Of a DNA stretch of 64,000 nucleotides, positions 12,920 through 23,885 are shown one piece after another. Numbering within the stretch: the stretch's first letter is position 1; each line of letters begins with the position of its first letter. The stretch comes from Prunella strophiata. Taxonomy: Eukaryota > Chordata > Aves > Passeriformes > Prunellidae. The position numbers and the translations under genes were made by a program. The stretch spans positions 6,283,476 through 6,347,475 of the forward strand of contig JAZBQD010000034.1 of assembly GCA_036583965.1 (NCBI GenBank), in the 5' to 3' direction. Under the pieces are notes generated by a model. That model saw only the letters and a list, made by a program, of their open reading frames with translations. It did no database searches and was not told the DNA's origin.

Positions 12920-12960
<41 letters not shown>
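12920..12960 (+). repeat. 41-nt uninterrupted A tract
   Basis: An unbroken run of A follows CCCTCAG and is followed by CTGAATATG. It is far longer than other homopolymers in the window. It is not attached to a recognisable CR1, which does not end in poly(A), and I see no clear target-site duplication around it. Confidence 0.95.
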
Positions 12961-12962
<2 letters not shown>

Positions 12963-14524
12963 GAATATGTGAATCAAAAGAAAAGTCACAGAGAAAATGA
13001 CAGCACTTTTCATGTTAAAGATGGCTTTGACATATTAATTAACATCTCAGAGATGAAATAAAGCCAGCGATACCGAATGATTCATTAGAATGAAATTAAT
13101 CTGAGGAATAATTAACTCTGAGGGGATGGAGAAAAAGAATACAAATAGATATATTAGCAACAAAACTCTTCACCAATGAGTGTGACAGTGATTTCTAGCA
13201 GCAGTGGATGAGACTGCAGATAATACAATTTTCTCAGCAGATGGCTTGGTAGGTGGCACTCTCCCTCCTAAGCTGCTCTTACAGATTTACTCCTGAGCTG
13301 TGTGCCAGCATCAAATAGATCCTTACCCATATTCCAGCCCAGCCCCTGACTGATGGATGGAGAAGAAATGTTTCACAGAAGAACTGTTTAACAGCAGATT
13401 TGTTGGTTTTCTGGTGCAGGACAAAAGATGATGAAGTGTGTGCTTGGTACCCACAGCAAGTAGACAATAGTTTGCCCTACATTTGGTTATTAAATCCACA
13501 TTATTACACATCCAGCGTGGTCAGGCTCCACAGCCCTGCCACTGGCAGGCTGCAAATCCTTGAATTAAAGATAACTAAACTAAAACTTACCAAAAAAATA
13601 GTAAGCATCACTTCTTGTTCCTAGTGAAGACTGGCAGCAGCATTTCAGAGCTGCACCACAGGGAGCCACAGGAGCCCAGCCAGGGCTCTCTGCAAGGGGA
13701 GCAGCCCCACAGGTGCCCATGGAGCACAGCAGGTCCAGCCACAGCAGACAGGGTCAGTCCAGCAATGACCAGACCACTCCAAATGTGCCAGTCCTGCAGC
13801 TCTGCTCTCTCAGGCAGCATTTTCCCATCTGCAGCTCCCCACACAACCCTGCTGTTGTTGCGATGTTGCAGTTCCACCTTCAGGGTCTGGGATTAAACTC
13901 TTCTCCAAGGCTGCTTGTCAAAGTCAAATCACACAGTCTGGGCTTGACAGCAGTCAGAAACATCCCACCAAGCTCAATAAAACACTGGAACAATATTCCA
14001 AAAAATCTGTACCAAGGTCTAAGCCTTGGGCTGCTTCACTCCTCCTGATACAACTTTCATTCACACCTTTGAAAATCCAACTGCCCCAAATTCTGATGTT
14101 ATCCCAAATCCACTCTCACCCTTGTTCACCTAGATTTGTTATCCAGTCCCAGCCTCCATGCCTGGCCCACCACATCAGGCAAGACCTCTTTCTTCCCCCT
14201 AACATGAGTAACTTCTCCCTCTTTGCATCTTGCTTTGATGTCCTTGGCTTTTCCCGTGCCCTGTTGCTGAGACAGTCTCTAACAGGCTGTACTTTCCCAG
14301 GCTGGAAATGTTCCCTGAGGTTCATTATCCACTTGTCAACATCTGTCCCAAGGTCAGGGGCCTTCCAAGGCAGCCAGTTCTTCCTGCTCCCCTCCCACAA
14401 AGCTCTTCAGGGCTCAGCTCCACCAAGACAGGCATCCAGAGCCTCTTCTCAGTCCATCAAACCAGTCCTTTCCATTTAGGAGAGACTAAAAGTAGGGATG
14501 TCTTCCAGGTACAAGTTCCACACC
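12961..14524. other. Intergenic sequence, nothing recognised
   Basis: No conserved coding exon, RNA gene or named repeat was seen. Frames near 13.6-14.5 kb are overlapping and featureless. Confidence 0.45.
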
Positions 14525-14960
14525 AGTAGGAAGTTCCCTGGTGCTTTCCAGTAATTGTGTACTATTTATGGGAATTCCCTTCTGCTTTCTGAAATTTCCC
14601 TTCTGCTCTTTAGAAATTTCCCACAGCTTTCTAAGAGCTGTGCATTTCCTTCTAGGATTTCTTCCACTGCCTTACAGTAATTCCTCCTCACTTCATAGAA
14701 AATTCCCTACAGCTTCCTGGGAATTTGTAGGCAATTTTTTCAGAACTCACATTTTGCTTTCCTGGGGTTCTCCCACAGCTTTCTAAGAATTCAATTTTTC
14801 TTTCTAAGGATTTCCCATAATTTTTCCATGAGTTCCCTGTAGTTTTCGAGGACTTTCCTGTGTTTTTCTAGACATTTTCCATTCCTTTTCAGGAATTTCC
14901 TGCCTCTATGAATCTCTCACTGCTCTCTAGGCACTTCTGTCAGCTTTCAGGTGTTTCCAC
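14525..14960. repeat. Degenerate tandem array with a TTCC...CTTTCT motif
   Basis: A block of pyrimidine-rich units of roughly 25-35 bp repeats variants of AATTTCCC followed by CTTTCTA, more than ten times. Spacing and sequence are too degenerate for one fixed period, which suggests an old minisatellite. The block is confined to this interval and is not coding. Confidence 0.6.
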
Positions 14961-17900
14961 CAGGTTGTGGCATGGTGTCAAGGGTTTTTCCATGCTGGTT
15001 GTGCAGCTGCATGGTGTGATGTTCCCAGTTGTCCTCTGGTGTCCTGTTTTGTCATATATGACAGATTTTGCCATTGTTGTGCTGACACGCCTCGTTCTCA
15101 TATTTTTAACTATTTTATAAAGCCACAGGAAAGGCTCAGGAGGTGAAAGTAAAAGAATTAATCAATATCTGGTCCCTAAATGCTGATAAAATAAAATTGT
15201 AAGGTGTGTTTGAAGGAGCTGTGAAAGCCTGTGTCCTGTGGGGTGTTCCTACACCTCCTCTTGCCCCTACAGGTGTATTTTGACATCCCAGATCATTCTG
15301 CTGGTCAAGGGTCTTGCTGCCAACAGCAGCTGGCATGGATCTTTCATGGCAGCAATGATCCCACACAGGACATTTACAAAATAGCCACATCTTAGAGGAA
15401 ATGGCTTCCTAATCTCCTTGAAAGGCTGGTTTATCCCTTTAAACACAGCTTTATGTCCCTTCTAAATGCAGATTGGCTTTTCATCTTCATTCCCTTCCAT
15501 TCTTATCCAATATAACTGTGCAGCTAGAGAAAGAGGAAAATTGAGTATGCATTAATTTAGCTTGGCACAGCAGAGCATGAGTAACCTGGAACTGAGTTCA
15601 AATATTGCAGATGGAGCCAAAGCATTTAAGTGATTTTGTAAGTAACACTCTATCAGCTTATATAAGAGTTTCATTACAATTTTATTGCCAAAAAATGTTG
15701 TGTTACTTGCCTGTTTGATCAAATTTCCCAAGCTAATAGTTTATTCCTTATCAGCTGAGACTGGGAAAATAGGGTGGTGGTTTTTGATATACTGACACAA
15801 ACTCACAGAAATCACTGGCTCATTTACAAAAACAATCCTTGAACTCCCTCAGACTGTTCCAATGTCCCAGTCTGAAATTTGGATCTCCTACATAAAATTA
15901 ATGTATATTATGTCAGGAACCCACAGGAAATGCTGGATATACATGGTTCACCTTGCCCAGCATTCTGCTCCTGATAGCAAAACCCAGCACAGAGCCTTCA
16001 CAGGGCACCTCCCATCGAGTGCTAACGAGTAATTCCCAGAAATGTTGCTGGTTTCTTCTGGCAAACCCCTGATAACAGCCAGCTTGGTGCCAAGGCCAGC
16101 TCCTTGACATCATATTCCTGATCCAGACACTGAAAACACCCCAGATCTTTGCATGTGCCTTTGGGAACATCATCACATCATTCCCCACTGCTCTACAACT
16201 CCTTTTTTCACGGAGCAGAAAAGTCTTGACATCTCACACGTTTCCCTTCACTCTGTCTGCACTGTTTTCAACCCAGGGTTTGAAATTCCTGGTCCTGCAG
16301 TGCCACTTACTGGACATTTCTGTTCACAAAAACATGTGCAGCAGCTCTTCATTTACCCAGTTGATTCTCAGGGCTAATTTGAAATGGAGAAAAACAAAAA
16401 ATACACCTTTGTTCACTTAGGAATACAGGAAAGCAAATACAGTAAAGCCTATTTCTTAGATGAGGCAGTAATTGTGGAGGAACAGAAATCCTCCTTTTCT
16501 GGTCAGTGTAGGGAAGAATTTGCCCTGTAATAGTCTGGGAATTATTCCAGGTGGAAACATGCAGATGGTCAAATTCATCCCTAGTTCAACAAATGTACAT
16601 GGGAGTTTGCAGGATTTATTAATATATCCCTTGGGAAACAAGGCAACTGCAAGGAATGCTTCAAAAGGAGCTGGGGTGGGGTTTACTTGATTAATCCAGA
16701 CACATTTTTAATAGACACAAAAACACTTTAGTGTGAAAATTAGTGCAGATGAAGAAAGACATAGAGTCAGAGGTCAGATATTCTCTGTGACTACACATAT
16801 TCACCCATTTGCCTTTCAGTTTGTAGCTCATGAGTAACTGCTGGTGATTGCTCAGAGCCATCTTGAGCCTTCTCAGGATTCATGGCAAAATATCAGATTT
16901 GTTACTCAGCAATGGGAAAAATGACTCGTCCAGTGAAAGAGAAGTTATGTAGCTGCTCAAAACCATCTGCACCGAGCACAGAGCAAACTATTTACTCATG
17001 CAGCTTTGCATGTAGTGACTCAGAGAAAGAATTTAGATATTCACATATCCACATTAAATACTCTGCCAGCAGAATTTCAGTTGTGACATGAAGAAAAGTC
17101 CAAGTGTGGTTTTAAATTGGATTAACAAGTTGGTATCTTTGGCATACAAGGAAATTATTACAGGCAGAACGCGTCAGTTCTCAGAATGCAAATCATACAA
17201 AACAACACCAGTTACACTCAACAACAACTAATTTATTTCTCTGCACAACATCCAGCTGTTTCCATTTCCTGAACAAGGTGTTTTTCCTGCTCAGTCATTG
17301 ACATGTTTTTTAGCAACAAGTGTTATGGCCAGATACCACCACAGATGTATCAGTGTTGGATCTGTCAGTGGTCATGGAGACTGGGATCTGACTGACAAGA
17401 TTAAAAAGAATTAGACATTAGCAGGGAAATATATAAATTGTGCACAAATTTCGTTTTGCAGTGCAAGGATATCAGTGCCAATTTTTATTCTTTCATGATG
17501 GACTCTCACTTGGTATATTTGCAGCTGCAATTGTCATATTTATACCTCTAAGATTTAAGTTGTGGAGCCTCAGGAGAAATAGGAGACATCTGAGATTGGA
17601 TGTGGCTGTGTCAGAATGAAGGTTGACTCTTAATTTTTTATTAAAAATCATGAACTGAGTTGGCTTTCAGTTAAAAACTGAAAACAAACTCCAGCCTACA
17701 CAATTCTATTTTATGAAATATACATATATATATAATTTCATAGAAGCTGAGTATTAACGCTTTCATCAGTAAGTACAACTCCACAAACACTTGATACCCG
17801 GGTAGAGTCATGGCTTTTTAATATAAAATGGTTTTTTAAATACAAAATTCCCATTCAGTATGAAAAGCAATGAGCAGGGAGAGGGAGGTCAGTCCTGTAT

Positions 17901-18143
17901 CCAAAGAGCTGAAGAGTAGGATTGCTCTCCTTGCACAGCTGCCACTCCTCCAGGGATGAGACCTGTGGACAGAGCAGTGATCTTACAATGGGAATTTCAA
18001 CAGAGGAGCTGGGCTGGGGTACAGATGGCGTTTGTAATCCATCTCTGTGTTATTCTGGTCCAAAAAAGAGCTGAACAAGCTCAGTTTGGGGGCTGTAAAG
18101 GAACGCAGCACTGCGGTGTCTGCACACGTGTTCCCCTGCATCT
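14961..18143. other. Intergenic sequence, nothing recognised
   Basis: This is AT-moderate sequence without recognisable exons, RNA genes or transposons. A small TA-rich patch (ATATACATATATATATA-like) sits near 17.72 kb. Confidence 0.45.
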
Positions 18144-18297
18144 GGGATGGGATGGGATGGGATGGGATGGGATGGGATGGGATGGGATGGGATGGGATGG
18201 GATGGGATGGGATGGGATGGGATGGGATGGGATGGGATGGGATGGGATGGGATGGGATGGGATTGGGATGGGATTGGGATGGGATTGGGATGGGGTT
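18144..18297 (+). repeat. (GGGAT)n pentanucleotide microsatellite
   Basis: About 24 perfect GGGAT copies run from 18144 to about 18263. They are followed by several imperfect copies alternating GGGAT and GGGATT up to about 18297. The G3 runs separated by only two bases give strong G-quadruplex potential on the plus strand. The frames across it (W-D-G-M-G on plus, S-H-P-I-P on minus) are repeat artefacts. Confidence 0.97.
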
Positions 18298-19194
18298 TGG
18301 CTCGGCTGGGCTCGGGCATGGCACAGATTGGACCTGACCGTGCCGGGCTGGGTTGGGTTGGCTCAGCCCGGCCCCGCCGATCCCAAAGATTCCCACCACG
18401 GTGCTCCCTCTGTGCCTGCCCAGGGGACAGTGTCACCTACCGGGACACCTGGAATTAGCAGACCCCAGGCACGACCGAGCAGGCTGCACAGGGCTGATGT
18501 GAATCCTCAGACAAGTAAAAAAGCAAATTAGAAGGTTTGAAATTCCAAAGTGTTTCCACTGCCACAGCAGCCCAGCCATTCTGGGAATAACAGGAAGAAG
18601 GAAAATGACAGTGGGGAGGCCACCATTTGTCCCTGTGCCGGTTTCCTCCTCCACAGCTGCATCCAGAACATCATTACTGGGTGCCAGCAGCTTTGAATCG
18701 CTGAAATAGAGATGAAGACACGTCCTGCCCTGAGAACTGCTGCCTTGCCAGTGCCCACAGCACACACCAGGGTTACTGGGCTGGGAGCCCGGCTGAGGAA
18801 GGGATGTGTGTGAGCAGGGGGTGACAGTGACATGTGGATACTCCTTATCCGGCTGCTAATGCACTTTTTATCTGCCTCTCTGAGGTGCGAAGCGCTGTGA
18901 CAAGCCTCATACTTGAGCGACCTTCAGAGCAGCCTCCTGAGCTGTGCTGTCCTCACACGTGGCAATTTATTGTCCCTCATCGCCAGGTTTGGGGGTGATG
19001 TGGGGCTTAATGTGGCTTCGGGTTTCTGATAATAACCCTGAAACAAGCAATCCCAATCCAGGGCAGCCTGGAGGAGACTGACGGAGACCTCACCACGGTC
19101 CCTGTATGGGCCATTCGGGGCCGGACTTAGGGGCTGATGATGCTCGGGGGTCGATGATGCTCGGGGGTTCTTAGTCCGTGATTCTGTGATTTTT

Positions 19195-19480
19195 GTGGGC
19201 TGCAGCTTCCTCAGGAGGAGCGGCACCGATCTCTGCCCTCTGTGACCAGTGATAGGACTCGAGAGAATCGCTGGAGCTGTTTCAGGGGAGAAAATGAGGA
19301 AATGGTTCTTCACTCAGAGGGTGGTTGGGTTCCACAGGAAGCCTAAGCGAGCTCACAAGGAGCGCTTGTTTGCCAAACGCTCTCGGCGCACGGTGGGATT
19401 GTTGGGGCTGTGGGGGGCCAGCAGTGGCACCCTGACCATCCCAGCGGGTCCCCCCCAGCACAGGATATTCCATAAATAAT
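19195..19480 (+). mobile_element. CR1 LINE 3' end, plus orientation, divergent
   Basis: The text follows the sense 3' end of avian CR1: the stretch around GACCAGTGATAGGACTCGAG, then GTTCTTCACTCAGAGGGTGG, then the late segment with GTGGGATTGTTGGGG and a terminal CAGGATATTCCAT. It is 5'-truncated and diverged. It ends within a few bases of the SFXN1 CpG island. Assignment rests on remembered CR1 features and not on a database search. Confidence 0.7.
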
Positions 19481-19483
19481 TAA

Positions 19484-19750
19484 CGGCAGTAACAGCGCGA
19501 GAAACGCGAGCCGGCCCGAGCCGAGCCGGGCCTCCAGCGCAGCGCGCTGAGGGAGGCGCGGGCGGCCCCGGGCGCTGCCCGCCCGCACGGCCCTGCCCGG
19601 CCCGGCCCGGCCCCGCCGGGGCGGAGCGAGGCGGAGCGGGGCGGCCCCGCCGGCTCCCGGCCCTCGCCCGCCGCTCCGAGCCGAGCCGAGCCGAGCCGAG
19701 CCGGGCTCTTCCGGGCAGCGGGGCCAGCGCGGCGCGAGGCCGGCGGCCGG
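19484..19750 (+). promoter_or_regulatory. SFXN1: SFXN1 CpG-island promoter and noncoding exon 1
   Basis: G+C and CpG content rise abruptly, with GC-box-like GGGGCGG and repeated CCCGG runs. The island ends at a strong splice donor (CGGCCGG then GTGAGTACC) whose G is at 19751. This is the expected layout for a housekeeping promoter with a short untranslated first exon, and the first coding exon of SFXN1 lies on the same strand downstream. The exact start site cannot be read. A run of five GAGCC pentamers (about 19678-19702) lies inside the island. Confidence 0.7.
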
Positions 19751-19872
19751 GTGAGTACCGGGGCCGGGCAGTCCCCGCGGGGATGGGCTGCGGCCGGGGA
19801 CGGGCGGAGGAGCCGGTGGCGCTCCCAGGTGCTGCTCTGTGCTGAGCAGGCAGGGACTCAGCTCCATCTGCC

Positions 19873-20480
19873 ACCTCAGTGCCCTCCACAGGGACCCAGC
19901 CCCCCGTGTCGCTCTGTCCCCTCCACAGGGACCCAGCCCCCGTGTCGCTCTGTCCCCTCCACAGGGACCCAGCCCCCGTGTCGCTCTGTCCCCTTCACAG
20001 GGCAGCAGCCCCCCGTGTCGCTCTGTCCCCTCCACAGGGACCCAGCCCCCGTGTCGCTCTGTCCCCTCCACAGGGACCCAGCCCCCGTGTCGCTCTGTCC
20101 CCTTCACAGGGCAGCAGCCCCCCGTGTCGCCTCGGCCCCTCCGCAGAAGCTCAGCCCCATTTGTCACCTCTGTTACCCCTGCAGAGGCCCTGATCTGTTT
20201 GTGAGCTCTACTCAGGGGTCCAGCCCCGTCTGCCTCCTCCAGCCCCTCCACAGGGACCCAGCCCCATTTGTCACCCCAGCCCCTCCACAGGGACCCAGCC
20301 CCATTTGTCACCCAGACCCCTGCACAGGGACCCAGCCCCATCTGTCACCCCAGCCCCTCCACAGGGACCCAGCCCCATTTGTCACCCAGGCTCCTCCATA
20401 AGGGACCGGCCCCATGTGTCACCTCCGTTACCCTGCAGAGCCCCTGATCTGTTTTGTCACCCTTATCCCCTCCACAGAGG
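19873..20480 (+). repeat. Minisatellite of about 36 bp in SFXN1 intron 1
   Basis: Units built on CCTCCACAGGGACCCAGCCCC alternate with CGTGTCGCTCTGTCC in the left half and ATTTGTCACC in the right half. At least a dozen units are present. The left half contains a longer duplicated block made of several units, one of which carries CTTCACAGGGCAGCAGCC. The array starts about 120 bp after the exon 1 donor. Long Pro/Ser-rich frames on both strands are artefacts of the repeat. Confidence 0.88.
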
Positions 20481-23400
20481 TCCAGCCCCATCCCCTCCAT
20501 GGGGGCCTAGCTGTGTGTGTCACCCCTGTCACCTCCCCATGTGCCAGCCCCATGTGCCACCCTGTCCCTGTGGAAGCAGGGCTGGACGCTGGCAGCGTGG
20601 GGCTGTCACAGCCCCCTCCTCCCTGCACACGTAACAGCTCCCAAAACCTGCCCCTGCCACTCGCTGTCCCCTGAGCAGGGCTGTCTGTGTCACAGGGTTT
20701 GCATGACAGTGGCACAGATTCCAGGCCTGCAAGAGACAAGCCTCCCTGCTGCAGGATCATCATTTCCAGGGGAGGAAATCACCAAATAACTCCAAGGTCA
20801 GACACCTAGTATTCAGAGACAGAATTTTAGATATGAGTATTAATATTTTTTTTTAATTTATTGAATTATAAATAATCTATTGTTATTGTACTGCTGGGCG
20901 GGGTTAAGATTGGCGATGTACCAATGTGCAATTAAAATATCACCTGGATGGAAAAAGATATATGAAATAGTGAAAAAGTACAGAAGAGAGCCATGAACAC
21001 ACCTGGGCTAGAGCCAAAGCTGCTGCAGTTATTGGTGGGGGTTAAAACACAAGGAGCAGAAACAAGCTAGCAGCAGTCAGGGCTGAAATTAGAGGCTGTA
21101 CTAACTTTGGTTAGCAAAGGAGGTTTATTTTCCTGAATGTTGAGATGAGGTGAACACATGCAGCGTCTCTGGATGTGCCTCGTGCACTGGGAGAGGAGGT
21201 GGCAAAGCAAAGCTGACAGAGCTGAGCTGGCTGCAGGGACCTCTAACATCTGGAGCTGGCTTTCATGCAGAATGATGAAATCTCTGGTCAAGTTACACGC
21301 CAAAGATGGCTCCTGTTTTGAGAGAGCCCCAGCAGCAGGCTCGTCTCACCCTGGCTGCTGCTTTTGTTGCTAGGCTACAAGTGGGATGTACATTTATAAG
21401 CAAAAAAAAAAAAAACACCAAGCATCTTGTAGTGTTGCCATGCTTTGCCTTCTCCAGCATTCCATTTAGGATTGCAGTAGGAAAAAATCATAGTGCAGAC
21501 AAAGATTTTTTTTTTTCCCCCTGGTGATCTAAATTTTACTGGTGGAAGGTACTTTGAGTAAGAAAAACTTGGCAAGTGGCTTTAACATTTGGTGTGAGTA
21601 CATTGCATCAGACTCCCAGTCATCAGCTGTGCTGCTTATTTCAAACTGCGGCAGCAAATGTACTGCAAATAGAGGAATACCACTGCTTACAGACCCTGAT
21701 AAGTCTCACATGTGCTCTTTTGCCACCACACAAAAGTGCTTTTTTCCCCAAAGGTCTATTAGTTCTTCCCATTTGAACTAATTAACTGCCATGACTGAGA
21801 TCCCTGGAGAAGGCCTCGTGTTCCTTTCATTGCCAGAGCAATTAAAACATGGATTTGCCTTTCCAGTGTTGCTTTGCCAATGTGTTGTAGTTTTAAAGTA
21901 GAACAGGTCACTTTTTCCTAATCAGAGGGAGGTTTATTTCCTGTCTTTTCTTCTAAGCCAACATAGCAGCCCTTTGGGTGGGCATTGTGGAAAATTAGGC
22001 ATTGGAAAAGAAAAATCTCGAGTTTGTTCGGACAAAGGAGCCCCAAAAAAAGAACAATGTGTTACTTGAGGAATAAAGAGGCCTAGCAGGACTCTGGAGT
22101 ATTTCTCTATCAAAGTGGCATGGGAAATGTTTCAGAAGAACTCAGGTCTGCAAAAACAAGCAGCTGTGGGCACTTTGATTTACAAAGAGAAGGAAGAAGA
22201 GAAGCTGTTCTCCCCATTTTCTAGCAGCAGGTACTTCTCTCAACCTCAAGATTTTCCAGGCTGCATCTCATTTCCCAGAACAAGGCACTGACAGCTGGAC
22301 ATCAGGTGCTTAAGGGGCTGCTTTAAAGAATGGAGATGTAGGGCCCTAAGTGAGTCAAATCTTATTTTTGTCTTTCCCAGTGCACATGAAATATCAGCAG
22401 CACCTGGCTCTAACTTTTGAACTATTCTTATTCTAAAGAATCCTAAAGGGTTCTGTGAAGAAAGAGGTTCTGCTGTTATCTTGTATTTTTACTGGGTTTT
22501 CAGGGAAAAGCCTTGTTCTTGTTCTTTAAAAAAAGAATTCTTGGTTGTCTCTAGAAGATTTTGTGAATCATTATCTGACCTGAGCACCTTTACCTCACCA
22601 GAACTTATGGGTCTAAGTCCTGGTAAAGGACACCACAAAAGTTACACCTTTCTTTCAGCATTTGTGCAGGCTGGTTGGAATTCTATTTTAAGCTGGATTA
22701 CCCATGCTTTGTAACAGGAGGTTGCAGGTTGGGAGCTGGGCACCAAGAAGTCAAATGTCACAGTGAGCATTATCACTATTATATCTGCTCTGCTTTTGGA
22801 TGTGAAATTCTCTTTAGACTTCTCCCTGGGTTCACACTTACATCATCATGAAATTTCCTTTTCTGTCACTCTAGTCCCAGTTTTAGCTGATGCTGTAAAG
22901 AAACTGATGAAAATTCTTCATTTTGGAGTGGAGTTTTTCAAGGTTTAGGTTAAAATACAAGGTGTCAATAGCATAAGAAAATGTAAATGGTTCCAAGGAA
23001 GGTGGCAAAGCTGCATTTCATCATTTGTGCACTGCTGCATGTGTTTAAGTTGCCCAGAATTTCCCAGATCATTTGCCCATCTGGATTATTCAGTCATGCA
23101 ACATAGTTTAAAATAAGTGATCAAGTATCTGGGTTGTTCAAAATTGAGTGAAATAAATTAAATAGTCATTGCTACTCTTCTCACTGTTGCTTTGGTTTGA
23201 AAAGTGGTTGTATGACCTTCAAATGGGATGTTTAAAAGATGAACTTTGTAAAGGAACAGCAGAGAGTTGAACTCCTGACAACTCCTGAATCTGCATTTTG
23301 TATAATTGTTGCAACTGCTGCTGTTAACCTTTAAACAAGGTTTAAAGTCTTCTGTTACTGCTGGTTCTGTGGAAAATCTAAATGCAGCCTTTGTACCAAA

Positions 23401-23524
23401 ATTGTTGATCAGACTTTGTGCAGATTTTGCATATAATTATTGTGTTAAGGGAGGTCACTCTGACTTATTCTGAAGCCCTTTATTCCCCCCAGTTAGTATT
23501 AGTATTAACTTCAGAGTGTGAACT

Positions 23525-23885
23525 GGCAGGTGGTTCCATCTGATCAGAGAGGGCAAGAAATCTGCCATGGGCAGGGACACCTTCCACTGAACCAGGATAC
23601 CCCAGGCCCTGTCCAGCCTGGCCTTGGACACTTCCAGGGACCCAGGGGCAGCCACAGCTGCTCTGGGCAACTTGGGTGCCTCACCACCCTCACAGGGAAG
23701 GATTTTTTCCTGATATCCAATCTAACCCTACTCTATTTCAGTTTGAAGCCATTCCCCCTTGTCCTGTTGCTCCAGGCCCTTGTAAAAGTCTCTCCTCATC
23801 TTTCCTGTGAGCTCCCTTCAGGCACTGGAAAGCCACAATGAGGTTGAACATTCCCAATTCTCTCAGCTTTTCCTCACTGGAGGAA
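23525..23885 (-). mobile_element. CR1 LINE 3' fragment, minus orientation
   Basis: Read on the plus strand, it shows the reverse complement of the CR1 3' end: a segment with CTTCCACTGAACCAGGAT, then CCTTGGACACTTCCAGGGA, CTGCTCTGGGCAACTTGG, the CCCCCTTGTCCTGTTGCTCC segment and GTAAAAGTCTCTCCTCATC. It lies within SFXN1 intron 1. Confidence 0.85.

Noticed and set aside
17956..18531. Frames encoding W-D-G-M-G or S-H-P-I-P repeats
   Set aside because: They are translation of the (GGGAT)n microsatellite.
19343..20401. Frames of 216-332 codons on both strands near the SFXN1 promoter
   Set aside because: They run through the CpG island and the intron 1 minisatellite. They have no domain and lie in an intron.
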